From: Polytrichum commune
Lineage: Eukaryota; Streptophyta; Polytrichopsida; Polytrichales; Polytrichaceae
Assembly: GCA_950295325.1 (NCBI GenBank)
Contig: OX485807.1
Location: 14,163,001 to 14,227,000, forward strand
Length of the DNA: 64,000 bases
Direction of reading: 5' to 3'
Under the pieces are notes generated by a model. The model worked only from the letters and a program-made list of their open reading frames with translations. It did no database searches and was not told the origin of the DNA. Made by a program: the position numbers and the translations under genes. This document shows positions 50,801 through 61,293 of the stretch, piece after piece (position 1 is the first letter of the stretch; every line of letters begins with the position of its first letter).

Positions 50801-52751
50801 CTGCCAAATGCAACGCTGTCACGCCCTGTAAATAAATAGAACAAGCTCCTGTTGGTAAGGATCCTCTTTTTCCACAATACCCAAATCCACCTAGTTCTGC
50901 TAAAAGTAACAAATGATCAACCCAGTCTAGGACATGACCTAATGGCTACAGCCCCGGTACTCAAGAAGAATTGGTCACTATCAATCGGTAATACAGTGAA
51001 TAGCTACCAATAGCAAATTCTGAGCTAAGGGTTATGTTCAGGTCTCTACACATCTAACCTAATCTGACAGGACACCACATGGATAAGCCTGCATATAAAC
51101 CTGCAAACAAACCAGCTTCTGTCGCATAGCCACATCCACCTAATTCTGCTACAAGTAACAATGATGAACCCAGTCTAGGTCACAATCCGATGGCCACAGA
51201 CCACTACTCAAGAGGAATTGGTCACTGTCAAGCGGTAATACAGTGAAAAGCTACCAATTCCGAAGCAAATTCTGAGCTTAGGGTTACATTCTCATTTCTA
51301 CACATCTAACCTAAGCTCACATGGAACCATTTAAATAAGCAGTCACATGATTGTCCTATTGCAACCATTCCACAAAAAAAGCTTTGTAGATTCACACAAC
51401 AGTAATCACAATTTATCACACGGCAATTGGTCACATCCGCCTAATTCTGCTACAAGTAACGGTGTTGAACCCAGTTTAGGGCATAACCAAACGGCCACAG
51501 ACACAATACTCAAGACGAACTGGTCTCTGTCAATGTGTAACCAATAGCACATTCTGATCTTAGGGTTACGTTCACCCTACACATCTGATCTAAGTTAACA
51601 GGATACCACTGGACACCACAGTCACATGATTTCCTGTTGAATCGATTCCCCAAGGAGTAGTAGATTGCAACAAACAGTAATTGCAATTAATCAGAAAGAA
51701 ATTGGATACTTAAACAAGAAAACGGTAGAACCGTGAGGCTCTGTCCTTTGCTATGAAAGACTACAATTGTAGCTCATTACTTTGCTCACGCCAATCCATG
51801 GCTATTCACTATACCAAACCTTTCTTGGATTTTGTGCACCTTCTTCTCAAATACAGGTCAAGGATTGAAGCTACTCAATTATCACCCGAAATTTTTAAAA
51901 TAAATAATCAAGAACTGCCACATTAACTATAGTTAACTAGATTTCTTTCAATGCATTTTAGGGAGCACTTGTATATATATATAAAAACTATAGTTAACAT
52001 ACACAATACATAAAGTGGACCAAAATAACAAGAACAAGTAACGTCCAAGTGTGAACACAAAGTGGTTAGGAAATTTGCTCTTGAAACGAAGAAGTTGATG
52101 CATAGTCTCTGTCCTACAGACAGAGCCAATAAATAAATAAAGTTTAAAGAATACTCTGTTAGTATGTCCGAGTGCTTAGCTTCGAAGCTTACAAGAAAGG
52201 AATCCTGGGTTCCTGATGATATTCTATCGAACTCAGGATGTTCTCGAACAAACTAACTACACCTGCAAAGTCGAGGTTGTGAATTTCGGATGTCTACCCT
52301 GTAAGCCGCAATGTTTACATCCACAGACTTCCAAAGAAGCGATCGAAGAGTCACATGGCCTGATTGCAAAGCAGGATCTTAATCCTGTGCACAGGTAAAT
52401 GCGATGGGTGTAGAAGAAGAATCCAAGGAGGGAGAAGGAATCGAGCTAGCATCCATCCTCAGAGGGAGGATCAAGCAACCGATCGATGGGTATGGAATGT
52501 CCGTCTCCCTATCTATCTGTCTGTATCCTTACCTCATCGTTGTAGGCATTGATGTCAACATTCCGGTGCTTGAGTAACCCTGATAGAGACGAAATGTTGC
52601 CATCCTCCACACATCGGAAGAGTGTGGCCTGATCCAGCTTCAAGTTCTGCCCAGCATCCTCCGCCAATCCCGCGGCCTCCACTCCCGCTTCGATCTCCTT
52701 TGTCGACACAGCCGCAGCTGGACTGTCCACTCCCACCTCCGATGTGGCCAT
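47870..52751 (-). CDS. Ankyrin repeat and BTB domain protein
   Basis: Six minus-strand exons give 368 residues: 52751-52533, 50825-50564, 49589-49366, 49083-48913, 48615-48561 and 48045-47870. All joins are in frame with GT..AG ends. After an Ala/Glu-rich N-terminus (MATSEVGVDSP) come ankyrin units: LFRCVEDGNISSLSGLL with VDINAYNDE, then GVTALHLAVYKYEEV with INFLLAHGADISLKA and TPLLVALELKS. Exons 4-5 give the second half of a BTB fold (LDFKDASFNVVKAIMHFLYTG then LDLLLAAHKYGI). A BACK-like helical tail follows (DNWIKLLSAAMECNSDML). The usual first half of BTB, with its H..VL..RS..F motif, is weak (HLSSKQELRSARSPISVI), so the fold may be divergent. Such proteins are often CUL3 adaptors; that is family knowledge only. 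Introns 1 and 2 contain tandem repeats. Confidence 0.86.
48115..48310 (+). repeat. Dispersed repeat family, copy B (related to 24495-24665)
   Basis: Shares ordered landmarks with the copy near 24500, starting with 'gggccatgaccatgaaattgtg'. It sits in intron 5 of the ankyrin/BTB gene. It also holds a local perfect 15-bp tandem duplication 'aagtctagggtagag' at about 48210-48240. Origin unknown, probably a transposon relic. Confidence 0.45.
49603..50016 (+). repeat. Two-unit tandem repeat, about 213 bp, in ankyrin/BTB intron 2
   Basis: 'ggagcaccactatta' (49606) and 'ggagcaccattatca' (49818) begin two units. Each continues 'gagtacca', 'tcaatggggaagaattgatc', 'gtatacttgaa', 'ataa...cacca(a/g)gtctttgttggc' and 'catgatgggtt(a/g)(t/c)atcatctct'. 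The first unit starts only about 15 bp from the exon 3 splice acceptor. Confidence 0.8.
50265..50395 (-). repeat. Diverged inverted copy of the haemoglobin-upstream repeat family
   Basis: 'aacacaagtgggagg', 'gtgatcact', 'agacctctt', 'ggcatctc' follow in the same order as at 30365-30485, and the reverse complement resembles the 26930-27010 block. It lies inside intron 2 of the ankyrin/BTB gene. Confidence 0.4.
50879..51700 (+). repeat. Three-unit tandem repeat in ankyrin/BTB intron 1
   Basis: Units begin 'ccaaatccacctagttctgct' (50880), 'ccacatccacctaattctgct' (51129) and 'tcacatccgcctaattctgct' (51432). Each continues 'acaagtaac', 'gaacccagt(c/t)tagg', 'ggccacaga', 'ggtcactgtcaa', 'attctga(g/t)ct(t/a)agggtta' and 'ctacacatct'. 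Unit length varies from about 250 to 303 bp through internal indels. Confidence 0.82.
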
Positions 52752-53366
52752 GCCTCCTACTGTCTGTCTTCTTCCGTTCCTACACGGTGAGAAACTTCCT
52801 CGAATTGCGTCACGTTGCACCAAACTTTTGAACTCAACTTAAGCAGTTCCCCGGCCACTCACAAATTGTCAAGTTGTACGTCCACAGCTCAACTCTGGAG
52901 TCTGAAATACTCTGAAGCGATGATACTCGCAGGACGATAAACTTCGGTGGCATGCAGAAGAGTCGAGTTGAGACCAGATACTGACTCCACTCCCTCGGAA
53001 TTAGTCACATGCATAAAGGACGAAAGATTTTTGTTGCGAGTAAGCCGGTCTACACATAGCCAAAGCACCGTGTCAGAAAAGCGGCAAAGCGGATTGGATC
53101 ACCTCGTCATACCCTAAGTCCATCCACACATGCCACATAATTACATACATCCCACTCCGGTGGGCCCTGTGTCATGAGGTCACGATGACGGACTTCTCAC
53201 GCCAATTTCAGCGGCATCTTCTCTTCCTCACGCAATGTAAGTACACTAGTACAATATGATACAGTAGTCAGTGAGGGTTGCAGCAACATTGAACCTGACA
53301 ACTTCGTCAAGAAGAGAGATCATTGTATTCTAATCCTCTAACTTAATTCGGCAACCACTTGCCGTG
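52752..53366. other. Promoter side of the ankyrin/BTB gene
   Basis: Likely contains the leader and promoter of the minus-strand ankyrin/BTB gene. 'cagtagtcagtgagg' at about 53261 is one occurrence of a local repeated word also found at about 54065. No gene recognised. Confidence 0.4.
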
Positions 53367-53459
53367 GATTTGGGCGAACCGACTCATGCACTCGTTCCTT
53401 GTTGGACGCCTAAACCCTTGCCTCCAAGGAACCAGTCTACGGGTTGGTTCGCCCCAGCC
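53367..53459 (+). mobile_element. 93-bp foldback mini-element, copy B
   Basis: Flanked by perfect 9-bp repeats 'cttgccgtg' at 53358-53366 and 53460-53468. Ends: GATTTGGGCGAACCGAC on the left and, reverse-complemented, GGCTGGGGCGAACCAAC on the right. Pairing extends through 'ctcgttccttg' with 'ccaaggaacca', leaving a loop around 'gcctaaaccc'. It is the same element as 38529-38613, inserted in opposite orientation. Non-coding; the RNA would form a 35-bp imperfect hairpin. Confidence 0.78.
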
Positions 53460-53504
53460 CTTGCCGTGGCAGTTGTAAGGGATTTGATTGACTGACGAAT
53501 GTGG

Positions 53505-54080
53505 GAAAAACTTGAAAACGGTGTCAGCGGCTAAGTAAGGATTTACTTGCAGAGTTTTAAAGGATTTGAAAGGTTCACATATCCAGCCTGCAGTTCACGC
53601 ACACAGATGTTGCGGAGATGATCAAGCGCCTCCGAAATGGGGAGTATCCAAGGTGTAATTACAGGGTTTCGTGAACCAGGTACATCATTCCTCATGTAAT
53701 GTACCTTAAGCAAGTTAAGTAACTTAGTCCATGCAGAATGGAGGCACAGGAGTCAGTGACTTGGCGGGGTTTGCAACGAGAGTTCTGAGTGATTTTTTTG
53801 TTATTTATATTATAATTCGGTAACTCGACCACTTGCAACGGCAGTAGTGTAATGGTGACGAGAGAAGTGGTCAAAAATTATTGCAAACAGCCACCACGGC
53901 GGCTAATAAGTTACCTGCAGAGTTTTCAAAGGAAATTGATAGGTTTAACCTTTCAACAATCAACGCACACAGTTCACCTGAGGCACCTCCGGAAACGGGA
54001 GTATCCAAGGTGCGCAGTATTTTGCATACCGATGCATCTGTCCTCGTCTTAGAATGTAAGGTACAGTAGTCAGTGAGGAA
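53505..54080 (+). repeat. Dispersed/tandem repeat with 'gggagtatccaaggt' core
   Basis: Two copies (53505-53770 and 53875-54120) share 'gcggctaa', 'cctgcagagttt', 'acgcacac', 'cctccg(a)aa', 'gggagtatccaaggtg', 'cagtcagtga' in order. A third, more distant copy at 63490-63590 has 'acggctaagtt', 'gcacctcaaag', 'gggagtatccaaggt'. Family not recognised. Confidence 0.55.
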
Positions 54081-56751
54081 TGGAGCAGCAGATCTAACAA
54101 CTTAGGTAACGAGACTCCAGAGTGACTGTTTCGTAAACTCTTCTTAAGTGTTCGCTGTTCAACTGGCCACATCGGTGAGGAATTTGATGAAATGTTGCAA
54201 ATAGTGCCAAATTCTCTGCAGTGTAATTGAGGATTTCAAAGGTTCGAATCTCCAACATTTCACCAGACGGATCAGAAGCAGCATCGAATATCTCAGCAAC
54301 GGAAGCAAGAAAAACCAACGTCGGACAGGCTGGGGTTTGCTACTTTCCTTGTTCTGGGTGGGCTCTTGTTTGTAAAAATATGTGAAATAAAATGAAACGA
54401 GCCGCTAGGGGCCAAAGGCCTACCGCTGGTGGGAGAAGAAGTCCGCAAGGAAGTTGACAAAGCCGGAAGTTGATGAATTTCAACCTTCGTGCGGACGGAA
54501 AATCATGGGGGACCAACTCCCGAAAAAAATCCCATTAAATTAAAGGATAACTCTAATCTACGAAACTCAATATACGTGCACGTACTTAAATTATATTGTA
54601 GCCTTCTAATCACACTTCTATTATTTAACAAATTGAGCTCATGCACCTTGAGTAACCGATCTGGACGTAATCGCATCCATAAGCATAGAAAACTGCATGA
54701 AGCGGTGATGGATTACTACTATGCTGTAAAAATTCATGCTCCCCATCGCCACAGCCGGGCACAACATGTCAGTATACTTGGCTCCTGCAAATCATGCGAA
54801 AAGTTTATAAATATTAATCTTCTTACCTCAAGTGTGAAGAACCTTGTAGGTTTGGACTTAAAAGATTTTATTTCAGAACTTGTTTCGAAAATTATTATGA
54901 GTTACATATCCTACAAAAAGTAGGCGCAAAGCTAAAAGTGTCCATTTATGGCCCATTTACCTGAGGGTTGATATTTTCCATTTGTAAGGTACTAAAAAAG
55001 AACAACATTACAAAATTATGCATCACCCACAACGTTGATATTATAACCCCAACTCCTAAATGATTGGTACTATAACTCTAAATCTTTGTCACGCCACATA
55101 TTCCACAACAATATAAATGTTTAAAAAAAGAATTCGTATGTTTTGACCAAGAATCGTGCATATCACTTCTATGAGACCACGACCGATCCCATAGTTGAAA
55201 TCGTTGCATACGCCTTATTCAAATTCGTTCGTGTACCTCTTTTCGAACCTCATCATATTAGTTATGCCTTACTTCAACCAAGCTATTGAATTCGACATAT
55301 TAAGTTGTTTGAAGGCTTGTTTGTGTGAGAAAATCAGGGTTGTTGATTTATGACATGAGTAGAGCTTTATTTTTGTTCAGCGCTATAACTTCGTTTAATT
55401 GCTCTTTTAGGATATGCACAATGACAAGCTCTTATGTATGACTCTGAATAGATTGTATCACACGTGTAGGTGCAGCGTAACAATACGCGTTGCAATTGAT
55501 TATTCGCGCAGATGAAACATAACTGATTATGTTGAAACATCTCCCTGGCAAGTGCACAAAAGTAGTTTTCTAGATGAAGTGCTTTTGGAATATGAGGATG
55601 TCATAACAGGCTCCCTTGTATACTAATAGGTCAAATTGAATTGCTCTTGCAAGAGAGTTTTATATAATGTATTGAAATTTCAGTGAAGGAGAACTGGAGT
55701 TGTGAGGTTGAGATGGAATGTGCGTTGAATGTATGTGTTGCATTTCTTTCGTCTGAGAAGTTTTGAAAGTACATTGTAGATCGCAGGAGATATCTTCTCC
55801 ATAGATCCACAAACGTAACTGTGAGTGCAGAATCTATCACAGATTGAAATTACGTTAATTTCAAAAACAGAGACATTGCCAAGAACCACCAAACTGCCTC
55901 TTTGAATGTTTGAGAAACAAAATGCAACAGCAACAGCAATTAGCATGAGCTTTTGAAAAAATTTGTACTACAAAATAAACTTGCAGAGAAGAGCGACGAT
56001 GGAGTAAACCCCATCTTCCCCACAAATCAACGAAACAATGTTGGCCTCCATGCTCGGATGCAGCCAAAGCTGATGAGTCCGAACTCAACATAATTTACAA
56101 AGTCGACATCCGCCATAAATTTAACCTCACAGAAACATAGTAAAACAGTTCTGGCTTATAATATGAGCTCTCGACCTCAAAAAAGCTACTGGAAGTTTTT
56201 TGAAAATATATGTAAATTTGTCAGTATATTACAATGCCATAGTTCTGAGCAAGTCCATCCACATTTTTGTTGTCTATGTCAACTGGAAGTGCTTAGTTTG
56301 ATGAAAATCCCTACATAGAGCAATCAAAAATAAATAAAATTCACATGGGCACTGAACCCTAAATTTTCCACACCAACTTCAAAAAAAGAATGAAGTACAT
56401 TCTGAAAAGATCAATCATGCGTCCAGCACCACTATATTATCATGGTTCTGCCTTCCAACCTACAGAATGCTTGCAGCACTGTAGATAAGTCATAAAATGT
56501 GACATGCTAAGCGCTCTTATAGTGTACAGACTAAATTAAACTTACCTAAGTATTGTTTGTCACAGTGGCAAATAATCAGACCCATTCTTAAGAAAATGCC
56601 TGAAAGTATAGACGTTTAGACCACCCTCTCACTTGTATAATTAAACAATTCAATGGCTTCAGCCTGAACCCTAAACCACTTGAAATCACCATTAATCAAG
56701 GACAAATAATATGTTGAACACTTCTTTGTGAAACCCAATAACTAGTCATAC
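54081..56751. other. Gene-free stretch
   Basis: No gene recognised. The 144-codon open frame at 54489-54923 (+) has no motif and is AT-biased like its surroundings. The rest is AT-rich with no clear repeats. Confidence 0.35.
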
Positions 56752-56930
56752 CGGTCCTTGAGATTTGTCTGGGGCCTTGTCTCCAAAAATAAAATTCATT
56801 AGCCCAGGAGGTCCACAATCCTGTTGTAGTAGATCACAGCATCAACAAAATGAAATAAATTACTTACAATGAACATCCTCACAGTGGCTGGACAAATGGC
56901 ATAGCTTGTTCCACCATATACTCCAAATTC
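56752..56930 (-). pseudogene. Fragment resembling the C-terminus of NADH-cytochrome b5 reductase
   Basis: Two exon-like pieces on the minus strand, 56930-56868 (63 nt) and 56820-56752 (69 nt), join at phase 0 across a 47-nt GT..AG gap. The second reads CGPPGLMNFIFGDKAPDKSQ, close to the nucleotide-binding CGPPGMM..ISG.KA.D.SQG motif of plant cytochrome b5 reductase-like proteins. The first reads FGVYGGTSYAICPATVRMFI and is not clearly conserved. No FAD-binding domain or final exon was found nearby. I read it as a duplicated gene fragment; similarity is from memory of the family and needs a search. Confidence 0.42.
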
Positions 56931-57320
56931 CTGTAATACTAACAAATCACACTGAAGGTTTTCCAAATCTGAATATCTACATCTAAATGCAAGGTGCTAC
57001 CATTTAATCAAACCAGTAATAAAATTTAAAAAAAAACATATGGAACAATTGAACAATCACATGCCAAAGATGAAGAATGTAAAGAAGAGAATCATCACAA
57101 TAAGTGCTACATACATACCAGGATAAGTGAATCATTGCATGGAGAAGGTAAGCACTTAGTGCTTTCAAAAGGACATCCTTATTGATATGTCCTCTACCAC
57201 CCTTTCAATCCTCTGAAGGCATGTCACATACATAAAACACCTGCAAGAAAATTCATTGAGATGTTTACCACCTAACCTCATCCAAGAAGACCATGTAAGA
57301 CATCCAATATTATATAGCAG

Positions 57321-58126
57321 AGTCCAAAAAATTAGCTAAAGCAGGACGCGCCAAAGGCCGCAATGCTGATGTGGAATATAATCTGGCCAAGCAGGTCGAG
57401 AAGCACATATAAATGTTCATTTCCAATATTTTATCCTGCTGTCTCACTGCTAGAATAAAATTGCTCTTGTGAATGCAGGTTGGGGGCAGCAATCCAGAGA
57501 CTAACTAGTCTTTGTTTAGTGCTTAATGAGATGGAGCCTTTGCGTGTCTTCAACCACACGTTTGTACCACGGGAGGTACATGTTTCTGATGACCTGGGTG
57601 ATATGTTTTATGTGGTACAGGGAAATTCACTAGACAGGCAGCTGAAGTTGCAACTGCTGAGTGCTTAAATAGTTTTGAAATCATCTGTATAATTTGTGCA
57701 TTCTGGTTCCATTGATGTGGTTGCAGTACTTGAGGGATCGAGTTGTGAAAAACTTTCGGACATGGTTAGCTAGTATAATTATGGTGGATGGTGATCTTCA
57801 ACGACCATCTGTAGTGGAGGCTGCAGCGACACATGAGCATCTTGTGGAACAACATGTACAGTTGGACCTAACACGAGGTGTGTGGGAGGTTCCCCTAACT
57901 GAGTCCTTTGCACGTCATATGCAAGACTTGCACCCTGATGATCGAGAAGTTGGAGCAGGTGGTGATGTTGTGTGCACAATCACAGATTGGTATGTGGAGA
58001 ACTTGCTAAAAGATGGAAAAGCTTCAGGAGTCATATTCTCTCCCTTGGATAAGTGTTTTAGAAGCACAAGGCCTATTGGACGTGTGGCTGCAGAATCGGT
58101 TGCAGATTTAGCGCAGCTGAAGGCAA
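57321..58126 (+). pseudogene. NAP1 (SCAR/WAVE complex subunit, HEM family) gene fragment
   Basis: Three exons of a much larger gene remain: 57321 to about 57407 (KGRNADVEYNLAKQVEKH, then a stop), 57479-57575 (LTSLCLVLNEMEPLRVFNH to FVPRE), and 57727 to about 58126 (YLRDRVVKNFRTWLASII to SVADLAQLK). The second intron has GT..AG ends and joins PRE to YLRD at phase 0. Plant NAP1 proteins exceed 1300 residues; only about 190 are here. The first piece runs into a TAA with no donor, and after 58126 homology stops and AT-rich DNA follows. In its home gene NAP1 supports actin nucleation through the WAVE complex. The identification rests on remembered family sequence. Confidence 0.6.
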
Positions 58127-58636
58127 TTATGTTGGAATGTCCCCTGTATAACTTCGTTATAAATAAGTCTCCCTCATTATTTGAGAATGTAGTTCTACAT
58201 AACACTATTTATATCCATAATAATGTTCTATGGAATATTTCTCACATTCGGTCCCACATATCATTGTTATGGATCCAAATAATGTTATGTAGGAAGCTTC
58301 AAGTATTTCTTTTAATTGGACCATCAGGTTGACATTGACGTCTATCTCATAGAGGCGGCCACACTATGTCATTCTAGATAATTAGCTAATTGAAACCATC
58401 ATGATGTATTTCAATCCCATTAGCCTTTTTGGCTTCCTAGACTTCAAAATCAATTTCATTTCATAGACCACTAGGGGATTTAGGATGTTGGATCCAATGC
58501 TCATATATTCATCTAGTTTTGGAAACATGGACAACTCAATTGTTTTGTGAACAATTCTAACTTTACAAAGATGCTTACAATCGGTCAAATCTATCATTAT
58601 GCCATGCTGATTTACTTTGATAAGTTGTTGAATTGG

Positions 58637-58862
58637 ACTACACCAAATATGATATTTAGTGTGACTTTCTATTTGGATGTACATGGTGCTATATCTTTTT
58701 ACTATTGGAATAAATTTTTACCAAGTAAAGATGTCAATGTTCTATAATGTCCCAACCATGAATCTAACATTTGTTGGTAAAATATGAGATGTATAGTGAA
58801 TAGATAAAGCATTGCATAATTCCAAATAGTAAGTCACACTAAATATCATACTTAGTGTAGTG
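58637..58862. mobile_element. CACTA-like MITE, copy 4 (best preserved)
   Basis: Left end CTACACCAAATATGATATTT and reverse-complemented right end CTACACTAAGTATGATATTT are followed by parallel 'agtgtgactttctatttgga' and 'agtgtgacttactatttgga', giving inverted repeats of about 60 bp in a 226-bp element. It lies about 0.5 kb after the broken end of the NAP1 fragment. Confidence 0.72.
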
Positions 58863-59624
58863 TTTTAGGCAATTTTGGGGGCAATTTTGGGGAGATTTCA
58901 ATTCAGCCTTTACAGAGGGCTTAAATCGTATGCATAGTTGCAACAGGCTGGGACAGGACAGGCCCATACTAGTTCATTTGGATGTTGATTTAATGTGGCC
59001 TATTGGTTGTGCACACCCTCCACATTCTATGCCTCTGAGATGGTTCAGCCCACAGTGGTTCATTGATGCACGGTTAGAACTTAGTGTGGAACATTAATCA
59101 CAATCCTATACCTAGATAACTGAGATGGCAGAACTTTTCAAAGTCAAACTTACTCAAGTATGCTTTCCATTCTGAAAGGCCTGTGACATTCCAATAATTT
59201 CCATAAAGCCCAGCAATCTTGCATACAGGTTGCAGTGTACAGTAGATAAACTAGCCAATGAACGTAGGTACAAAGAAACCCCCAAACCCTTGACCCACCA
59301 CCAACTTGCAATTTACTCATCAAACTGAGTATCCTTTTCTTAAAAAGAATGATATCCTTTGCTGAGTTCCACATCTAAGAATGGCTGTCTTTAGATCTGC
59401 ATTCATTACTTCAGGTATGCCAAAAACAATGCTGTCTGTGTAACCCTCTGGACCAACCTGCTTGCTCCTTTACAAAGTACTCTTCCATATCAAGGAAAAG
59501 ACTCCAATGTGTGACACCAACAAAATAGGAGAATTCCTACTGAAAGGCCCCAAATATTTTAGTGGAAGTTTTCATTAAAATACAGAAAATTACTTTCTGA
59601 TGAGAAATTCTAACCGAAAGGCTC
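58863..59624. other. Region between MITE copy 4 and RRP43 3' end
   Basis: No gene recognised. The part next to 59625 probably contains the RRP43 3' untranslated region. Confidence 0.35.
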
Positions 59625-60743
59625 CTATTCTACTTGCATCCCACTTGTGTCACCATAGACTTTTGCAAGAGCATCATCAAGTATCTCTTGTACTTCTTTG
59701 GACCTCCTTTTTGCCAACATAATGCAATCCTGCATCCAAAAAAAAAATGGTGATGAATCTCATTACTTAGCTAGTCATGCAAGACTTCTGTGCGCGCTTC
59801 CCCGTTATCCTCTAATAAATTTAGAAAAAAGTATAACACAAGATGATACATGTATGCTTGTCTAATCAAGTTCCATTCTACACTGATTACTGACATTTCC
59901 ACCAAAGTATACTGGAGCTGACAGTTGTTAGATGACCAAGGCCTTCCAACACAGACCTTCCACAACCACCACATGCGGGGTATACACAAGGAGATGAACT
60001 ACAAGACAAACCTGGAGAGTTGCAGACGTCGCACTAACAGAACCCCCAGGCTTGAAGAATGAAATAAGCCTCTCTGATGAATCAGTGGCAACTGTAATAG
60101 ATGATTGCAGAAGACTCTCTTCCTCTGCAGACGGATCTGCAAGCAAATGCTTTTTGTGTATCATACATGTGAGTGCAATTGGCGCTGGTTGGAACTGCAA
60201 TTGCTGCTTAGACTTCACAATCCGGTCTTCATCATTCTCTTTCATATCATCCTTGTCCTGCTGTGTACCTCCATTTTTATCATTAAGAGGAATCACCCGA
60301 CCCCCTCCAGACATTGTCACAGCTGGCAGTTGAACTGCAATAATAACAAAATGCATACAGTCAACCCATTAAGCCAATTCTGATTGATCGACCATTAAGT
60401 ATGAACAGGCATACTAGAGCTATATTGAAGCAGCATGCACAAATGACAAGATTAGCATAAACCACATATCATGTACATAATTAATGGACCAATTCTTCCA
60501 AGGAAAAATAAAAAACCATACATTCAATGAGAAAATCCAAGTTTTACAAATTTCATAATTGGCTAGACCTTAGGATACGGAGCTACTGAAGAAGACACAC
60601 TGCTTGAACAATTAGCAAGAGGAAACTCTCAACAGCTGGAAATATTTTTATGGTAACAGGAGCATACGATGGGCCAATGCAGCAACTGCAGCAAGCAATG
60701 CAGCGTCCACCAGTGATCCATCTGCATCCAGACAATAAATATC
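59625..60743 (-). CDS. RRP43: Exosome core subunit RRP43 (EXOSC8-like), C-terminal half
   Basis: Three minus-strand exons: 60743-60668, 60334-60012 and 59729-59625. The first begins DIYCLDADGSLVDAALLAAV; its donor (CATC/GTATGC) and the next acceptor (TTGCAG/TTCAA) join to AHLQLPAVTM, matching the family ..LQLP.VT.. The second includes ALTCMIHKKHLLADPSAEEE and FFKPGGSVSATSATLQ; the last gives DCIMLAKRRSKEVQEILDD and ends at 59625. These follow the RNase PH-fold subunit (human EXOSC8: DPTGEEE..., KPGGSG, LQDC...HKEV..). RRP43 is a non-catalytic ring subunit of the RNA exosome. The N-terminal half, which should end in ..WMAYL just before DIYC, is not visible between 60744 and 61293 or elsewhere in the window. 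It may be a 5'-truncated copy or may use distant upstream exons. Confidence 0.72.
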
Positions 60744-61293
60744 CTGCCAAAACATTGACAAATGCGATAATGAACATAGCATTCTTAAGTGGTATAGCTT
60801 TTTCAGAACAGGTTGTGGAGTCAACTTTGCAATTCATTGCTTCAGTTTGCCTAAACTATGCAATTCATTGTTTTGTTTTGTAACAACAGACACTTCAATA
60901 ATTGCCTGCCATACAAGGATCTAGTACCAAGCAGATAACAAGTTCAAGAAGAAGATTGTGGGTGTGGGCCCTAATTGATACATGATGAACTGCTAACACA
61001 ATACTTGACTTTCGTTGAACAGGTTCCAGTTTCTATCACCAGCCCACCAGAACTATACTCCTACCTTAAAAGGCATATCCTAGGATGTAAAGCTCAGCAA
61101 GTGTGCTCAACCAAAGTTCCAAAAAATGTAACAGCAACATTATGCATCAAAGACATAGCTATGTACATGCACAAAAGTGCTTACAAATTCAGGTATCAAT
61201 TTGTTGTGAAACCATAATAATCTGGAAGATTTGAACAAAGCAGAGTCATGTGGCGCAATACTCCTCACTGGGCTCCTGGTTTGCAAACAATCA

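Noticed and set aside
52160-52215. tRNA-like sequence 'tgtccgagtgctta...'
   Set aside because: Resembles a D-arm only; no anticodon stem, T-loop or acceptor pairing could be drawn.
54489-54923. 144-codon open frame
   Set aside because: AT-biased, no motif, no introns or context supporting a gene.
60975-61217. 80-codon plus-strand open frame between RRP43 and DNAJC17
   Set aside because: No motif; considered as a source of missing RRP43 exons but it is on the wrong strand and does not match.
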